64,000 nucleotides of DNA from Oegoconia quadripuncta (GCA_949316235.1 OX438748.1:29196836-29260835); one strand, 5' to 3'; shown: positions 1-9,949, counted from the first letter of the stretch. Notes: a model not told the origin generated them from the letters alone. Program-made: numbers and translations.

Positions 1-1049
1 TCTACGACCTTTCAAGGTGCATTTAGAGAGAGAGTTTGTTTCCCTTTTTCATATAAATTGTATCGTCTTTCTCGTAACTTCCTTGGTGTGTTATCAATGT
101 TTCTTTCTATTTGGATAACTAGTCACACTTATCGTACAAAGGTACTGTCGGCTCTATTGTTAATCATACAGGATTATCTTACATGTTTAATGGTGAAATA
201 CTAATATAATTTATGTCTTTAATTAGTATCGTGCACTCTACCTGTTTATCGATCTACAAATTTACCTAATTGTGTTCTATTGTTATCATCAAAAAATTAT
301 TCAAAATTATTTTGTGCAATACACAGAATTTGTATTGTATTGTACTGCATTGCATTGTATTTATTATAAGTGTTGTTGGTGTTATTTTATCTTAACATAT
401 AAAGTGATTTTTTTAATTGAAACATTACGTAAATAAATATAATATTATTTTTCATAAATTACAGTAGAAAAAGAAGAATATGAATCTAACTGGCTCAGAT
501 TTTTAAGAATCAGCAAGAATCATTGCAAACAGATTTACTTATGCGATCTCGTGAACTTTATTGCATCCTAATAGTAGGTACAATTTTTTATATAGAACTA
601 CAGTTTAATATATCACATAGGAGGAAGTAAAATATTAAGCAACTGCTTACATTCTATAGTCAAGTATATGTATGTGTGGGATCGGTAGTTATTATGTACC
701 TAACTGACTTTTATCAAAGAAAATATGTTCTTTTATATAGCTAACTTTTAAATATGGAATCGTTTGGTAGTTCAATGCGCTAAGTCGAACCAAGGACCTT
801 TGCAAAGCAACCGAGGTAATCACGTCACGCAGAGAACAACCCACGGATTTGTTTTGTGTTTAAATTATGGCGTTCTCAGAAATGTTATACAACAACAAAA
901 TGAAATCTTACTTTCATCATTTTATAAACTAAATTCGAGTTTCCACTTTTCCTCCAGTCTGTCGCACTCGCCACCTGCGACGGAATGGGCGACATTTCAC
1001 ATTTCATTGGGAATAAACAATAAGTTTCACTATGTGCCTCATAAGAAAG
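1..1049. other. AT-rich sequence without recognisable gene
   Basis: Low-complexity AT-rich DNA with a short TTGTATTGTATTG run near 330-360. A 108-codon open frame starts at 764 on the plus strand but has no recognisable domain and runs into a repeat at its end, so it is not called. No RNA gene or inverted-repeat element was seen. Confidence 0.6.
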
Positions 1050-1112
1050 AAAGAATAGAACCATCCCGTCTCTTCCCCTGGGTGTCGTAAAAGGCGACTA
1101 TACGATCTTGAA
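1050..1112 (+). repeat. Repeat G fragment (GTCGTAAAAGGCGACTA family)
   Basis: It carries the motif GGTGTCGTAAAAGGCGACTA preceded by a CCCGTCTCTTCC-like run. The same order occurs near 8640, on the minus strand near 34390, and near 45765. I recognise the motif as common in lepidopteran dispersed repeats. The family's exact class is not clear. Confidence 0.6.
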
Positions 1113-1265
1113 ATCGAAAAAACCGTGTCAAAATTGGCTTAGCTATTCCCGATATAAATGGTAACAGACGCACACCACTTACAAGTGCGTAGGTATCTAT
1201 ACCCACTATCTCTCCCTTCAATTTAAGAGCTATGCTCTTGTCGGTGGAGTCCTTTCCACACTTCT

Positions 1266-1724
1266 CTACATTCCGCATTTTATTTGACTTCCTGATGATA
1301 CGGCATTAGGCCTTCCTCTCTTCTTCTTCCCCTCCACTTTTCCTTCAATGATGTTCTTGACAAAGTTGTGTCGTATCAGATGACCCAACATCTTTCCCCT
1401 TCTGTTTTCAATGATCTTCAAAATCACTATCTTCTCATTAACCATCTGCAGGACCTCTTCATTGTTCTTTTTTATTTCCATCAAGGTTAAAAAATAAATT
1501 GTTTTCCGTTTATGAAATTTTCCCAATTCAAAGAGCATTCGCACTCCAGCATTTCCTTCTGAGAGGATTATTTTAAAGTCCATTTTAATGGCACCCCGCA
1601 TGGTAGCTACCTTCGCGGTGAAATGCGACAGTCTTTGCGGCCTCCCAGTTTCAGATATAGATGACAGGTAGCATCTAGGCGATGACTTATAGATGAAATT
1701 GACGTGTCTGCAGTAGTACACCAT
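1266..1724 (-). pseudogene. C-terminal fragment of a non-LTR retrotransposon polyprotein
   Basis: A 152-residue minus-strand frame. Residues around 85-140 read EEVLQMVNEK, then RRGKMLGHLIRHN, then IIEGKVEGKKKRGRP. This matches the conserved tail that follows the reverse transcriptase domain in several insect LINEs (a basic segment, a GH(L/I)xRH motif, then an EGK-RGRP stretch). No YXDD catalytic motif, endonuclease or 5' part is present, so it is a 5'-truncated dead copy. The first 50 or so residues do not look like the family and may be flanking sequence read through. RTE-like is my best guess at the clade. Confidence 0.7.
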
Positions 1725-1837
1725 ATAATACAGAATTCATTCATGATTATGTCCATATACTGTTTGATGCCAATTTAGGTCCTTTAATAACCGCATCCGA
1801 TTTGGATCGCGCATTATTGAGATCTAGACAAATACTG

Positions 1838-1890
1838 GACACACTCACACACACACAAACTACACACACGCGACAACACTCACAACGATG
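1838..1890. repeat. CA-rich microsatellite
   Basis: Imperfect CA/ACAC repeat directly before the solo transposon end at 1930. Confidence 0.7.
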
Positions 1891-1929
1891 TCAAACACAT
1901 AACACCTACCTACATAATATAAAGAAAAC

Positions 1930-1968
1930 TATACCGGATGAGTTTTTTTACCGTAAGGAAAATAGGTT
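1930..1968 (+). mobile_element. Solo terminus related to the 60.1-kb inverted-repeat element
   Basis: TATACCGGATGAGTTTTTTT followed by ACCGTAAGGAAAATAGG matches the outer end of the element at 60120-61256, read inward from its right end (ACTCATCCGGTATA on the plus strand). The opposite terminus was not found nearby, so this is a partial copy. A run of degenerate 16-bp units follows it. Confidence 0.6.
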
Positions 1969-1996
1969 TAGGACTCGATTTCGAAAGACAAATAAG

Positions 1997-2080
1997 CGAA
2001 AGCCATTTGTGCGACGCCAGATAATCGAAGTGTCATATGAACGAAACGCCATTTATCCGATGGGCCATTTAATCGAAAAC
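1997..2080. repeat. Degenerate tandem repeat, unit about 16 bp
   Basis: Five consecutive units beginning CGA and mostly containing GCCATTT or a variant: CGAAAGCCATTTGTG, CGACGCCAGATAAT, CGAAGTGTCATATGAA, CGAAACGCCATTTATC, CGATGGGCCATTTAAT, then CGAAAAC. Confidence 0.65.
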
Positions 2081-2298
2081 TTACTACTTTAATTTAAACT
2101 TACAACATACATTATGTAGCTTCATAAAATTTATAACTATTGGTAATTGAAACGACATTATTAACATAAATATCCCTTTCCTGCATATTGCCATGCCTGA
2201 CAAGGTGCATGTGTATGTTAGTACTTACTTGTATTGTAACTATGACATGTGTAATGCAATAAATATATGAATTAGATAAATAAATAAATACAAATACA

Positions 2299-2482
2299 AG
2301 TCTGCCGCCAAACAGCTATGTTAATAGCATTGTGGTGTTCCGCTTGTCAGAGATAAGGTAGCCAGTTCCTCAAATAAGATGGGGTTTCCGGGTCAATAAG
2401 CTTCCACCTTCGGCCTCATCTTCATTTAACATCAGGTGCGACTGAGGTCAAGTGCTAACCCGTTGTGTATAAAAAAAGCGTT
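2299..2482 (+). mobile_element. SINE-B, 3' part only
   Basis: Begins TCTGCCGCCAAACAGC and continues through GTGTTCCGCTTGTCAGAG, GGGTTTCCGGGTCA, CTTCCACCTTCGGCCTCATC and ACATCAGGTG to CCCGTTGTGTATAAAAAAA. This is the 3' body of the tRNA-headed SINE seen complete at 10620. The promoter head is missing. Confidence 0.85.
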
Positions 2483-2573
2483 TTATTGTACAACAATAAA
2501 ATACATGAATTTTACGTTTAAGTACCACTGCGGACACTCTACGAAACTCTAAATTTATGTATTTGACGACCTG

Positions 2574-2836
2574 TTTGGTGTAGTGGTTAGCAACTCTGGC
2601 CACTATACCAAAAGGTTGCGGGTTCGAATCCCGCTAGGGGCATATGTTTGTGTGAGGAATACGAACATGTGTACCCGAGTTATTGATGTTTTCATTTATA
2701 ATTTGTATTTATTTCCAAAAAACAAATGTATTTAAGTAGTATATCAACCGCCTGGTATCCACAACACAAGCCTATAGATGCCTACTGTGGAACTAGATGG
2801 CGCTGTGTATGTCTAAGGACACTTACTTACTTACTT
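2574..2836 (+). mobile_element. SINE-A, full length, tRNA-derived
   Basis: The head contains a pol III A-box-like TGGTGTAGTGG and B-box GGTTCGAATCC, as in tRNA genes. The body runs GCTAGGGGCATATGTTTG, then CGAGTTATTGATGTTTTC, a poly-A-like stretch, CCTGGTATCCACAACACAAG and AACTAGATGGCGCTGTG, ending in an (ACTT)n-like tail. The acceptor stem cannot fold as a tRNA, so it is a SINE, not a tRNA gene. Such elements depend on LINE proteins in trans. Confidence 0.88.
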
Positions 2837-3109
2837 ATGTATGTCCGACACCCCCTTAACTATTACTATAACAGCAAAAGTGCGCACATGTCAGTGCTTA
2901 TGGTTTTGTTTTATAACTATTTTTATTACTTTGCTGTTTAGACTACAACTTGAAGTTGCTATACTGAAGTTAGAATGACTTAAGTTTTGATATTTAAGGT
3001 TTTTAACGGTGTCTCTACTTTTACAGAAATGAGTGTGTACAATCTGTAGATGAACGAAAGTCACCGAATCCTTCTTATTCTTTTCAAGTCAATGGCAAAA
3101 ATTATAATG

Positions 3110-3238
3110 ACCTAAAGTAGTTAGGCCCAAACAGTACTAACTTTGGTTTGCCTCAAAAAGGTCCTTCTGGTCCACTTTTCTGAAACTGTATTTTCTTTTC
3201 TGTTGTACAATAAAGTGTATTTGTATTGTATTATATTG
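3110..3238 (+). mobile_element. LINE 3' end, repeat H
   Basis: Runs AGTTAGGCCCAAACAGTAC, GGTCCTTCTGGTCCACTTTT, then TTGTACAATAAAGTG and a TTGTATTGTATTAT tail. The same tail occurs on the minus strand at 11680, 25612 and 38952 and on the plus strand at 53030 and 54795. The AATAAAG plus short tandem tail is typical of a LINE 3' untranslated region. Confidence 0.7.
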
Positions 3239-3369
3239 TCCTTCTCTGTGTAGGAAACTGGAGAGGCAGGCATAGATTGCGTGATAATGCAGTCGCACTT
3301 GTCATCATTAGAGAGATCTTTTCCTGGTGGCAGCTTTTCCGCAATGGGTATACAGGTGTTACTGTTTTA

Positions 3370-3520
3370 AACGCCTCCGTGGCTCAATGTAAACAACATT
3401 GGGTTTACAATTCGGAGGTCGCGGGTTCGATCCCCAGCGGGGTACATGTTTAAGTACTCGGTTTGGTTGGTGGTAGGACATTATAAATGTCCGCCTGGCT
3501 AGCTACCACCATCTTATCTA
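3370..3520 (+). mobile_element. SINE-B, 5' half
   Basis: tRNA-like head GCCTCCGTGGCTCAATG with B box GGTTCGATCCCC and GCGGGGTACATG, then CGGTTTGGTTGGTGG and TAGCTACCACCATCTTATCT. It stops abruptly where the RTE-like coding fragment begins at 3521. Confidence 0.85.
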
Positions 3521-3692
3521 AAAGTGGCACCCGTGATGGAGAAGTTGAAAAGAAACCGTTTAGCTTGGTATGGACATGTTATAACGAAGGATGAAACGCA
3601 TTATACTCTCAGTAGAGAATGATGAATATGGATGTCGATGGTTGGAAAGGAAGATGAAGATCACGGAAACGATGGGTTAATTGTGTGAAGGG
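3521..3692 (+). pseudogene. RTE-like pol C-terminal fragment, first part
   Basis: Reads KVAPVMEKLKRNRLAWYGHV in one frame, then MNMDVDGWKGR and RKRWVNCVKGD in another. This is the conserved tail after the reverse transcriptase of RTE-like LINEs in insects (RLRWYGHVMRR...DGxRGRGRPKKRWxDCV). In-frame stops and at least one frame change make it a pseudogene. It continues at 4047 after an insertion. The minus-strand fragment at 12957-13832 belongs to the same family. Confidence 0.8.
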
Positions 3693-4046
3693 TGATTTTT
3701 TTTTATATGAGAGGGCGGCAAATGAGCATGCAGGTCACCTGATGAAAGCAATCACCGCCGCCCATGGACACCCGCAACACCAAAAGGGTCACAGATGCGT
3801 TGCCGGCCTTTGAGGAAGGTGTATGCTCGTTTCTTGAAGGTTCCAATGTCGTACTCGTTCGGGAATACCGCTGCCGGAAGTCCGATCCACAGGGTGGTCG
3901 TACGTGGTAAGAAGTTTCTTGAGAAACGTACAGTGGTAGACTTCCACTCATGCAGGTGATGTGGATGGAAATTTAATTTTCGGCGAGAAGTGTATCGGTT
4001 AAATTGAGCAGCGGGTATTAGCTCGAACAGTTCTTCAGAACGATAA
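3693..4046 (-). mobile_element. LINE-J 3' fragment inserted in the RTE copy
   Basis: It starts on the plus strand with a run of T (the poly-A tail seen in reverse), then GGGCGGCAAATGAGC, GGTCACCTGATG and CAATCACCGCCGCCCATGG. I recognise this as a very common lepidopteran LINE 3' end. On the minus strand it codes for [35 protein letters not shown] and GVAGVHGRR, the C-terminal tail of a Jockey/CR1-type pol. No reverse transcriptase domain remains, so it is 5'-truncated. Confidence 0.85.
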
Positions 4047-4170
4047 GGGCGTAAATGAGGAGGTAACGGCTGATAGGGGAGAATGGAAGAAAAAGACGTA
4101 GGTAGGTACTGCGCCGACCACAAATTAATTGGGTCCAGGGCAAGAAGATGATGACTTACATAATTATTTT
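4047..4170 (+). pseudogene. RTE-like pol fragment, second part
   Basis: GGCGTAAATGAGGAGGTAACGG through AATTGGGTCCAGGGCAAGAAGATGATG resumes the RTE 3' end. The same tail is found at 54717 on the plus strand and at 12957 on the minus strand. Confidence 0.75.
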
Positions 4171-4272
4171 GTGTTGTTAGATGCAATTACCACGTGGTTG
4201 TATTTGTGATATTATTTTTGCAATTAAAGTCGGTTTAGGTTGTTTGCGCATTATTCTTTTAAGCTATTTCAC

Positions 4273-4525
4273 TTCTTGGACATATACAGACAGCGCCATC
4301 TAGTTCCACACTAATCAACTAGGCTTTTGTTGTGGATACCAGATGGTTGATACTCTACATAAATAGATTTTTTTGTAAATAGGTAAATACAATTATAAAT
4401 AAAAAACATTCATAACTCGGGTACACCTGTCACTATTCATCAGACAAACATATGGCCCTAGCGGGAATCGAACCGGCGACCTTTTGGTATAGCAGCAGGT
4501 TTTCTAACCACTACACCAAACAGGT
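4273..4525 (-). mobile_element. SINE-A, full length
   Basis: Reverse-complement copy: CAGCGCCATCTAGTTCCACA at the tail side and GGGAATCGAACCGGCGACC plus CCACTACACCAAACAGGT at the head side. Its head half (from 4446) is the left edge of the 1.4-kb tandem duplication. Confidence 0.88.
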
Positions 4526-4585
4526 AAACTTCTGGTTTTCTTGATATTCTATCCTATACGGTCTTTAGATGTATGTATTTCCGCA

Positions 4586-4675
4586 TGCAAACACACACAC
4601 ACGCATACAACCACACAAACTCACACAACACGCACATATTCATCCTACACACACACTTAGTTACACACCACAAAC
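4586..4675. repeat. CA-rich microsatellite
   Basis: Imperfect ACACAC and CACAAAC repeats, present again in copy 2 at 5998-6087. Confidence 0.8.
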
Positions 4676-4934
4676 AGGACATAAACTTTAGGGTATATTT
4701 TTGGAAAAGTATCAGTTTTTGGAAATTTATTGTAAAGCTATTATTTTAGCTAATGCTTACTTCTATATACGTATGGAAGAGCGAGGTTTGCTGTCACAGG
4801 CATATCTCATCTCGTAACTGTCTAAACACTAAAACCTATGACGAAGTTGAAACACTGATGGCACATTAAATAAATAAATACACACTTCAAACAGACCACT
4901 CATTTCCCTATCATCAGGCTGCAGATGCACTATA

Positions 4935-5032
4935 AATATATACACACTCATACACACATACACACTCATATACACACACACACACACACATACACTCATA
5001 CACAAACACATACTCGCACACACACATACAAA
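4935..5032. repeat. CA/ACTCATACA microsatellite
   Basis: Imperfect array of CACACTCATACACACATA-like units. A 64-codon minus-strand frame across it has a Cys/Val/Met-rich low-complexity product and is not a gene. It is duplicated at 6347-6444. Confidence 0.85.
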
Positions 5033-5342
5033 ACAAAATAGTTTTTACATTTTTATTTCATTCTTATTTTATAAGTAGCATAATATTAACCTATTTCACC
5101 TTCACCTTAATTGGACAAATATTTGACATTTAGTTATGGAAGAGCGGAGCCTCCTAACACAGGTATTTTATACTTAAAAGGAGACCCCCGATACCTCATT
5201 GATTGTTATATTAAGGTACTGAAAATAAACCTTTTTCATTTTCATTCATTTTCCTAGTAAGTACTAGGAAGCCTCACCACTATTACGTAATAAGTAAGAT
5301 ATTTCTAAATCGCTTAGGAATGCTTTATGTTTTGTAGACTTA

Positions 5343-5502
5343 CCCTCTTATTCATAAAAATTTACAAACGCTCCATAAGCCTATTTTAGTTAAAGTATTT
5401 TTTGTCACTTTCTTTCATAATGAACCACAGAGACAAAACACTCTATAACTACGAGTAAGACAGGCTTATAAAGCGTTTGTAAATGTTTTTGAATAAGACG
5501 GT
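5343..5502. mobile_element. MITE-1, near-palindromic, in copy 1
   Basis: The left end CTTATTCATAAAAATTTACA and the right end TGTAAATGTTTTTGAATAAG are inverted copies, with further pairing inside (CATAAGCCT against AGGCTTATA). Flanking TA dinucleotides (5341-5342 and 5503-5504) fit a TA target duplication, as in mariner/Tc1-mobilised MITEs. A copy with an independent sequence lies at 58970. Confidence 0.82.
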
Positions 5503-5857
5503 TAAGCTGTTGTAATAAGTCATATTTTCATTTTCTTCATTTTCATTTCCTGATAGTCTAACTTCAGCAGAGCCAATCTATACAATTTTGTCACAAACTA
5601 TCGGCAATCTCAGTACAAATAAACTTGGAGGTACCGATATGATTCGCTGCAGTAAATCTCCAGTTGCCACTGATCTCAAGTTTAGTTTTAACATTGTAAG
5701 TTTAACAACTTTCCAACACAATGACGAATTTGATAGTTTGCGAAAATACGAGGTGACGTAAAGTCGGTGACCTATATTGTCTGCGATGATAGGACCTCGT
5801 TCTTTCGCTAGAAGAGAGAAAACATCGAGAAATGGCTCACTTTAATTTCACACTAGT

Positions 5858-7261
5858 AAACATATGGCCCTAGCGGGAATCGAACCGGCGACCTTTTGGT
5901 ATAGCAGCAGGTTTTCTAACCACTACACCAAACAGGTAAACTTCTGGTTTTCTTGATATTCTATCCTATACGGTCTTTAGATGTATGTATTTCCGCATGC
6001 AAACACACACACACGCATACAACCACACAAACTCACACAACACGCACATATTCATCCTACACACACACTTAGTTACACACCACAAACAGGACATAAACTT
6101 TAGGGTATATTTTTGGAAAAGTATCAGTTTTTGGAAATTTATTGTAAAGCTATTATTTTAGCTAATGCTTACTTCTATATACGTATGGAAGAGCGAGGTT
6201 TGCTGTCACAGGCATATCTCATCTCGTAACTGTCTAAACACTAAAACCTATGACGAAGTTGAAACACTGATGGCACATTAAATAAATAAATACACACTTC
6301 AAACAGACCACTCATTTCCCTATCATCAGGCTGCAGATGCACTATAAATATATACACACTCATACACACATACACACTCATATACACACACACACACACA
6401 CATACACTCATACACAAACACATACTCGCACACACACATACAAAACAAAATAGTTTTTACATTTTTATTTCATTCTTATTTTATAAGTAGCATAATATTA
6501 ACCTATTTCACCTTCACCTTAATTGGACAAATATTTGACATTTAGTTATGGAAGAGCGGAGCCTCCTAACACAGGTATTTTATACTTAAAGGGAGACCCC
6601 CGATACCTCATTGATTGTTATATTAAGGTACTGAAAATAAACCTTTTTCATTTTCATTCATTTTCCTAGTAAGTACTAGGAAGCCTCACCACTATTACGT
6701 AATAAGTAAGATATTTCTAAATCGCTTAGGAATGCTTTATGTTTTGTAGACTTACCCTCTTATTCATAAAAATTTACAAACGCTCCATAAGCCTATTTTA
6801 GTTAAAGTATGTTTTGTCACTTTCTTTCATAATGAACCACAGAGACAAAACACTCTATAACTACGAGTAAGACAGGCTTATAAAGCGTTTGTAAATGTTT
6901 TTGAATAAGACGGTTAAGCTGTTGTAATAAGTCATATTTTCATTTTCTTCATTTTCATTTCCTGATAGTCTAACTTCAGCAGAGCCAATCTATACAATTT
7001 TGTCACAAACTATCGGCAATCTCAGTACAAATAAACTTGGAGGTACCGATATGATTCGCTGCAGTAAATCTCCAGTTGCCACTGATCTCAAGTTTAGTTT
7101 TAACATTGTAAGTTTAACAACTTTCCAACACAATGACGAATTTGATAGTTTGCGAAAATACGAGGTGACGTAAAGTCGGTGACCTATATTGTCTGCGATG
7201 ATAGGACCTCGTTCTTTCGCTAGAAGAGAGAAAACATCGAGAAATGGCTCACTTTAATTTC
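5858..7261. repeat. Tandem duplication, copy 2 (1404 bp)
   Basis: See copy 1. It is separated from copy 1 by 8 bp, ACACTAGT. It includes a second truncated SINE-A head (5858-5938), the CA arrays and a second MITE-1 at 6755-6914. Confidence 0.97.
6755..6914. mobile_element. MITE-1, in copy 2
   Basis: Copied with the 1.4-kb block rather than inserted separately. It differs from the 5343 copy by one base (6811). Confidence 0.82.
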
Positions 7262-7310
7262 CGCGTCTCGCGTGACGTTATCGGACACTTATTGAACATT
7301 AGCACTTAAT

Positions 7311-7545
7311 CTAACTAATATTATAAATGCAAAAGTTTGGATGTTGTTTATTTTTTTTTTATTAAAAACTGGTTTCGCGTTTGGCTACAATCTCACCTGA
7401 TGGAAAGTGACGATGTAGCCGAAGATGTATCACGCGCACAACGCGGGCAGTGAGTTCCATACCTTAGCAGTCCGCATTATAAATGATGAATTTGATTTGT
7501 TGTTCAATCACGGCAATACTAATAAAGGTCGTGGGAGACCACTGG
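7311..7545 (+). mobile_element. Lepidopteran GCGAAAGTTTGGATG repeat, split by a LINE end
   Basis: CTAACTAATATTATAAATGC and AAAAGTTTGGATGTT (7311-7349) are the 5' end of a repeat abundant in Lepidoptera. Its continuation GTTCAATCACGGCAA appears at about 7500. Between them lies a minus-strand LINE-K 3' fragment. Confidence 0.65.
7350..7487 (-). mobile_element. LINE-K 3' fragment
   Basis: Starts with a T run on the plus strand (poly-A), then ACAATCTCACCTGATGGAAA and GACGATGTAGCCGAAGATG. This is the 3' end of the same Jockey-type family seen at 22568, 30720 and 53080. Confidence 0.75.
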
Positions 7546-7755
7546 ATGCAGACGGCTTCCAAAGAAATCTGTTGGGGAGGCAGCAGTGGACGTCTTGTGG
7601 CTGGTGTGATGATGATGATGCAAGCGACCTTTCCGACATAGTGAAGTGAAAATTTATTTTGAGAACTTAGATTCCGTTATTCCTATTTCAAAAGTAGAAT
7701 TTTGTGAACCTTATAAAGCATTGTACATCTTTCTATAACACTGTGTAATAACCAA

Positions 7756-7982
7756 GTAATCTAACTAATATTATCAATGCGAAAGTTTGGATGTTTATTT
7801 GATGCCCAATCACGGCAAAACAGATGAACGGATTTGGATGAAATTGGGTATATAGGCAGAATATAGCCGCGATCAAGATATAGGATATCTTTTATCCCGA
7901 TAAAGTGAGTAGTTCCCGCAGGATAAACAAATTTCCGCGAAGAAGTTATCCACACAGGTGAAGCCGCGGGCGGAAAGCTAAT
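7756..7982 (+). mobile_element. Lepidopteran GCGAAAGTTTGGATG repeat, near full length
   Basis: CTAACTAATATTATC and AATGCGAAAGTTTGGATG at the 5' end, then CAATCACGGCAAAACAG, GGATTTGGATGAAATTGGG, ATCCCGATAAAGTGAG and AAGCCGCGGGCGGAAAGCTA at the 3' end. A known, widespread lepidopteran repeat. I believe it is a non-autonomous DNA or Helitron-like element but cannot prove the class from this copy. Confidence 0.85.
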
Positions 7983-8002
7983 AATTGCATAATACTATTG
8001 AA

Positions 8003-8060
8003 GCACTCGTGGCGCAGTCGCAATCGCTATTAATTCCCGATTAGCGAAGTTAAGCTATGT
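8003..8060 (+). mobile_element. 5S-related SINE fragment
   Basis: CGTGGCGCAGTCGCAATCG then GATTAGCGAAGTTAAGC. The GTTAAGC segment matches the 5S rRNA-like part of the element at 18760-19012. Only the 5' portion is present. Confidence 0.5.
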
Positions 8061-8118
8061 ATAAGTTGAATAAAATGAAATGCGGTAAAGATATAAAAAA
8101 GCCTTTATAAATAAAAAT

Positions 8119-8505
8119 GACACACAAATAATAATGACACAATTATGGGTTATTAAATAATGTAATATTTTAAGAGTACATGAGCTATTTATGTAATTTA
8201 TGTAAACAACTATTAGTCTCTCAAATAAATAAATAAAATATCATCATCTAACATAAATAAAGAAACATCCCTCTGCAGGCATATAGGCTTTGCCTCGTAT
8301 AATGAGGGTGTATGGGGCATAGTCCACCATGCAGGGACTTCACATTTATTTTATTTTTTATTTGTCAAGCTTGCAGGTTTCCTCAGGATGTTTTCCTTCA
8401 CCGTTTAAGAGCAGTTGGATAAATGCACTTAAGTAATTAAATTAAATTTCAAAACTCATTGGTACATGGCCTGCCTGGGAATCGAACCTGGACCTCCCAC
8501 ACCAG
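8119..8505 (+). repeat. Repeat M, about 390 bp
   Basis: Runs AATTATGGGTTATTAAATAA, GAGCTATTTATGTAATTTAT, CTCTGCAGGCATATAGGC, CAGGATGTTTTCCTTCACCG and GCCTGCCTGGGAATCGAACC. It appears in reverse at 11920-12240 and as a shorter copy at 29035-29300. The end GGGAATCGAACCTGG looks like an inverted tRNA B box, so it may contain a SINE in reverse. Confidence 0.7.
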
Positions 8506-8629
8506 ATAATCCAAATGGCATTTATAAAATCCTAATTACGTATAAATTGACTAAGTAAATTACATTTAAAAAATCTTCAGTGGGGAGTTTTGTATCCTGA
8601 CTCTTGGATATTATGGTTTCGGTATGTAG

Positions 8630-8885
8630 AAATAGTAGGACCAACCCATCTCTTTCCTACGATATCGTAAAAGGCGACTATGGGACTTTACATCAAAAAC
8701 ATTTCATTGCATGTTTTAATGGCGATGGGCTCACCCCCTACCACGTGTGCATTTCCGTATATTTCGAAAGGGTGTTGTATCAAGTATTGAACATTTATTG
8801 TTTGGAACACAACGCTTTTGCTTGGGATATCTGTAACCACCCTATTTGGGATAAAGGTTTTGGAATTATGTATCTCTATCCCAAA
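8630..8885 (+). repeat. Repeat G copy
   Basis: ACCCATCTCTTTCCTACG, ATCGTAAAAGGCGACTATGG, AATGGCGATGGGCTCACCCC and GCATTTCCGTATATTTCG, ending CTTGGGATATCTGTAACC. The same blocks in the same order occur at 45730-46200 and, reversed, at 34217-34440. Confidence 0.65.
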
Positions 8886-9050
8886 TAATAGTATAAATGC
8901 GAGAAGTTGTGACGCCTAAACGGCTTGGACGGATTTGGATCCAATTTGATTGGTAGCCAGATTAGGACATGGATTAACATAGCAATTATTTTTGCTCAAC
9001 CGATTTTGATGAAATGTGCCACGTGGACGAAGTCGCGGTCAACAGCTGGT
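8886..9050 (+). repeat. Diverged lepidopteran repeat related to the AAATGCGA family
   Basis: AGTATAAATGCGAGAAGTTG and CGGATTTGGATCCAATTTG, ending ACGTGGACGAAGTCGCGG. It shares the layout of the GCGAAAGTTTGGATG repeat but not its middle. Tail-like pieces also occur near 10350 and, in reverse, near 34835. Confidence 0.45.
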
Positions 9051-9469
9051 GTAACTTTGTTAAGTTTAGTGTAGACAAGTCCACTAAACGAAATAAGGTT
9101 ACCATTTTTCAAACTTAGTGTTGTCAATAAAACTATAAAGCCCTATTGGCTTTTACGATCTGCTTAATTCAATTCTCAGTGGGGTTGGCTATGTGTTGGC
9201 GTGACTAGTAAAGTAAACAATATTTTTCACAAGTGCAGTGGCAAAGGAAACTCGGTGCTGCCAAGCGTCAGCTGCGAGCGTAACTTGTTGAAATTGTTAG
9301 AGTTATAATATTTCCAACAAGCAGGTTTAATTTGTTTTCGTTTCTGTAAGTTATTTATTTTTATTATAAATGGATTTTGTTACAGCTCGTGTCGTACATG
9401 GTCGACATATGAAGAGGAATTCACGTGCTATTGTATATGTATATAAATAAATTAATATCTTTGCACATA

Positions 9470-9715
9470 TACACAGCGTCATCTAGTTCCACGCTAAGCA
9501 ATTAGGCTTGTATTATAGATACCAGAGGGTTGATAAACTATATAAATACATTTTTTTTTTGAAAATAAATACATAATATATAAATGAAAAACATCCATAA
9601 CTCGGGAACACATGTCTGTATTCATCATACAAACATATGCCCCTAGCGGGATTCGAACCCGCGACCTTTTGGTATAGCAGCAGAGGTTCTAACCACTACA
9701 CCAAACAGGTCGTCA
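9470..9715 (-). mobile_element. SINE-A, full length
   Basis: CAGCGTCATCTAGTTCCACG on the tail side, and GGGATTCGAACCCGCGACC and CCACTACACCAAACAGGTCG on the head side. Confidence 0.88.
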
Positions 9716-9949
9716 ATCGTCGTCATCGTCAACATATAAAATATGCTTGTCTTGTTGTTCTCTTTTGTACCAGTGTCTCCTCGTGGGTAATAGCTAAAAA
9801 TCAGTGTTTTGCTCTCTGAGCAATTGCTCACACACATACCATAAGTTCCAAAGCAATTGGATAAACATATTTTATAACAATTCATAAAAGTATGTTACTT
9901 TAGACTACATTTGAGGTGTTGTCAGCGTTTCTTGAAATGCATTGTCAAG

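Larger units (their letters stand above)
4446..5849. repeat. Tandem duplication, copy 1 (1404 bp)
   Basis: Same sequence as 5858-7261 at a constant offset of 1412 bp. I found two substitutions (A5179/G6591 and T5399/G6811). The block holds a SINE-A head, CA microsatellites and one palindromic MITE-1. Nothing in it looks like a gene. Confidence 0.97.

Noticed and set aside
2574..2650. tRNA-gene-like sequences with A and B boxes (also at 3370, 10620, 33650, 37939, 57093)
   Set aside because: Each is followed by the same long body and tail, recurs many times in both orientations, and the acceptor stem does not pair. They are SINE heads, not tRNA genes.
4829..6435. Two identical 64-codon minus-strand frames rich in Cys, Val, Met and Tyr
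   Set aside because: They are translations of a CA/ATACA microsatellite, identical because of the tandem duplication.
9637..9885. Overlapping frames on both strands, one starting MPLAGFEPATFW
   Set aside because: That phrase is the translation of the SINE-A B box region, a familiar false gene start in repeat-rich genomes.
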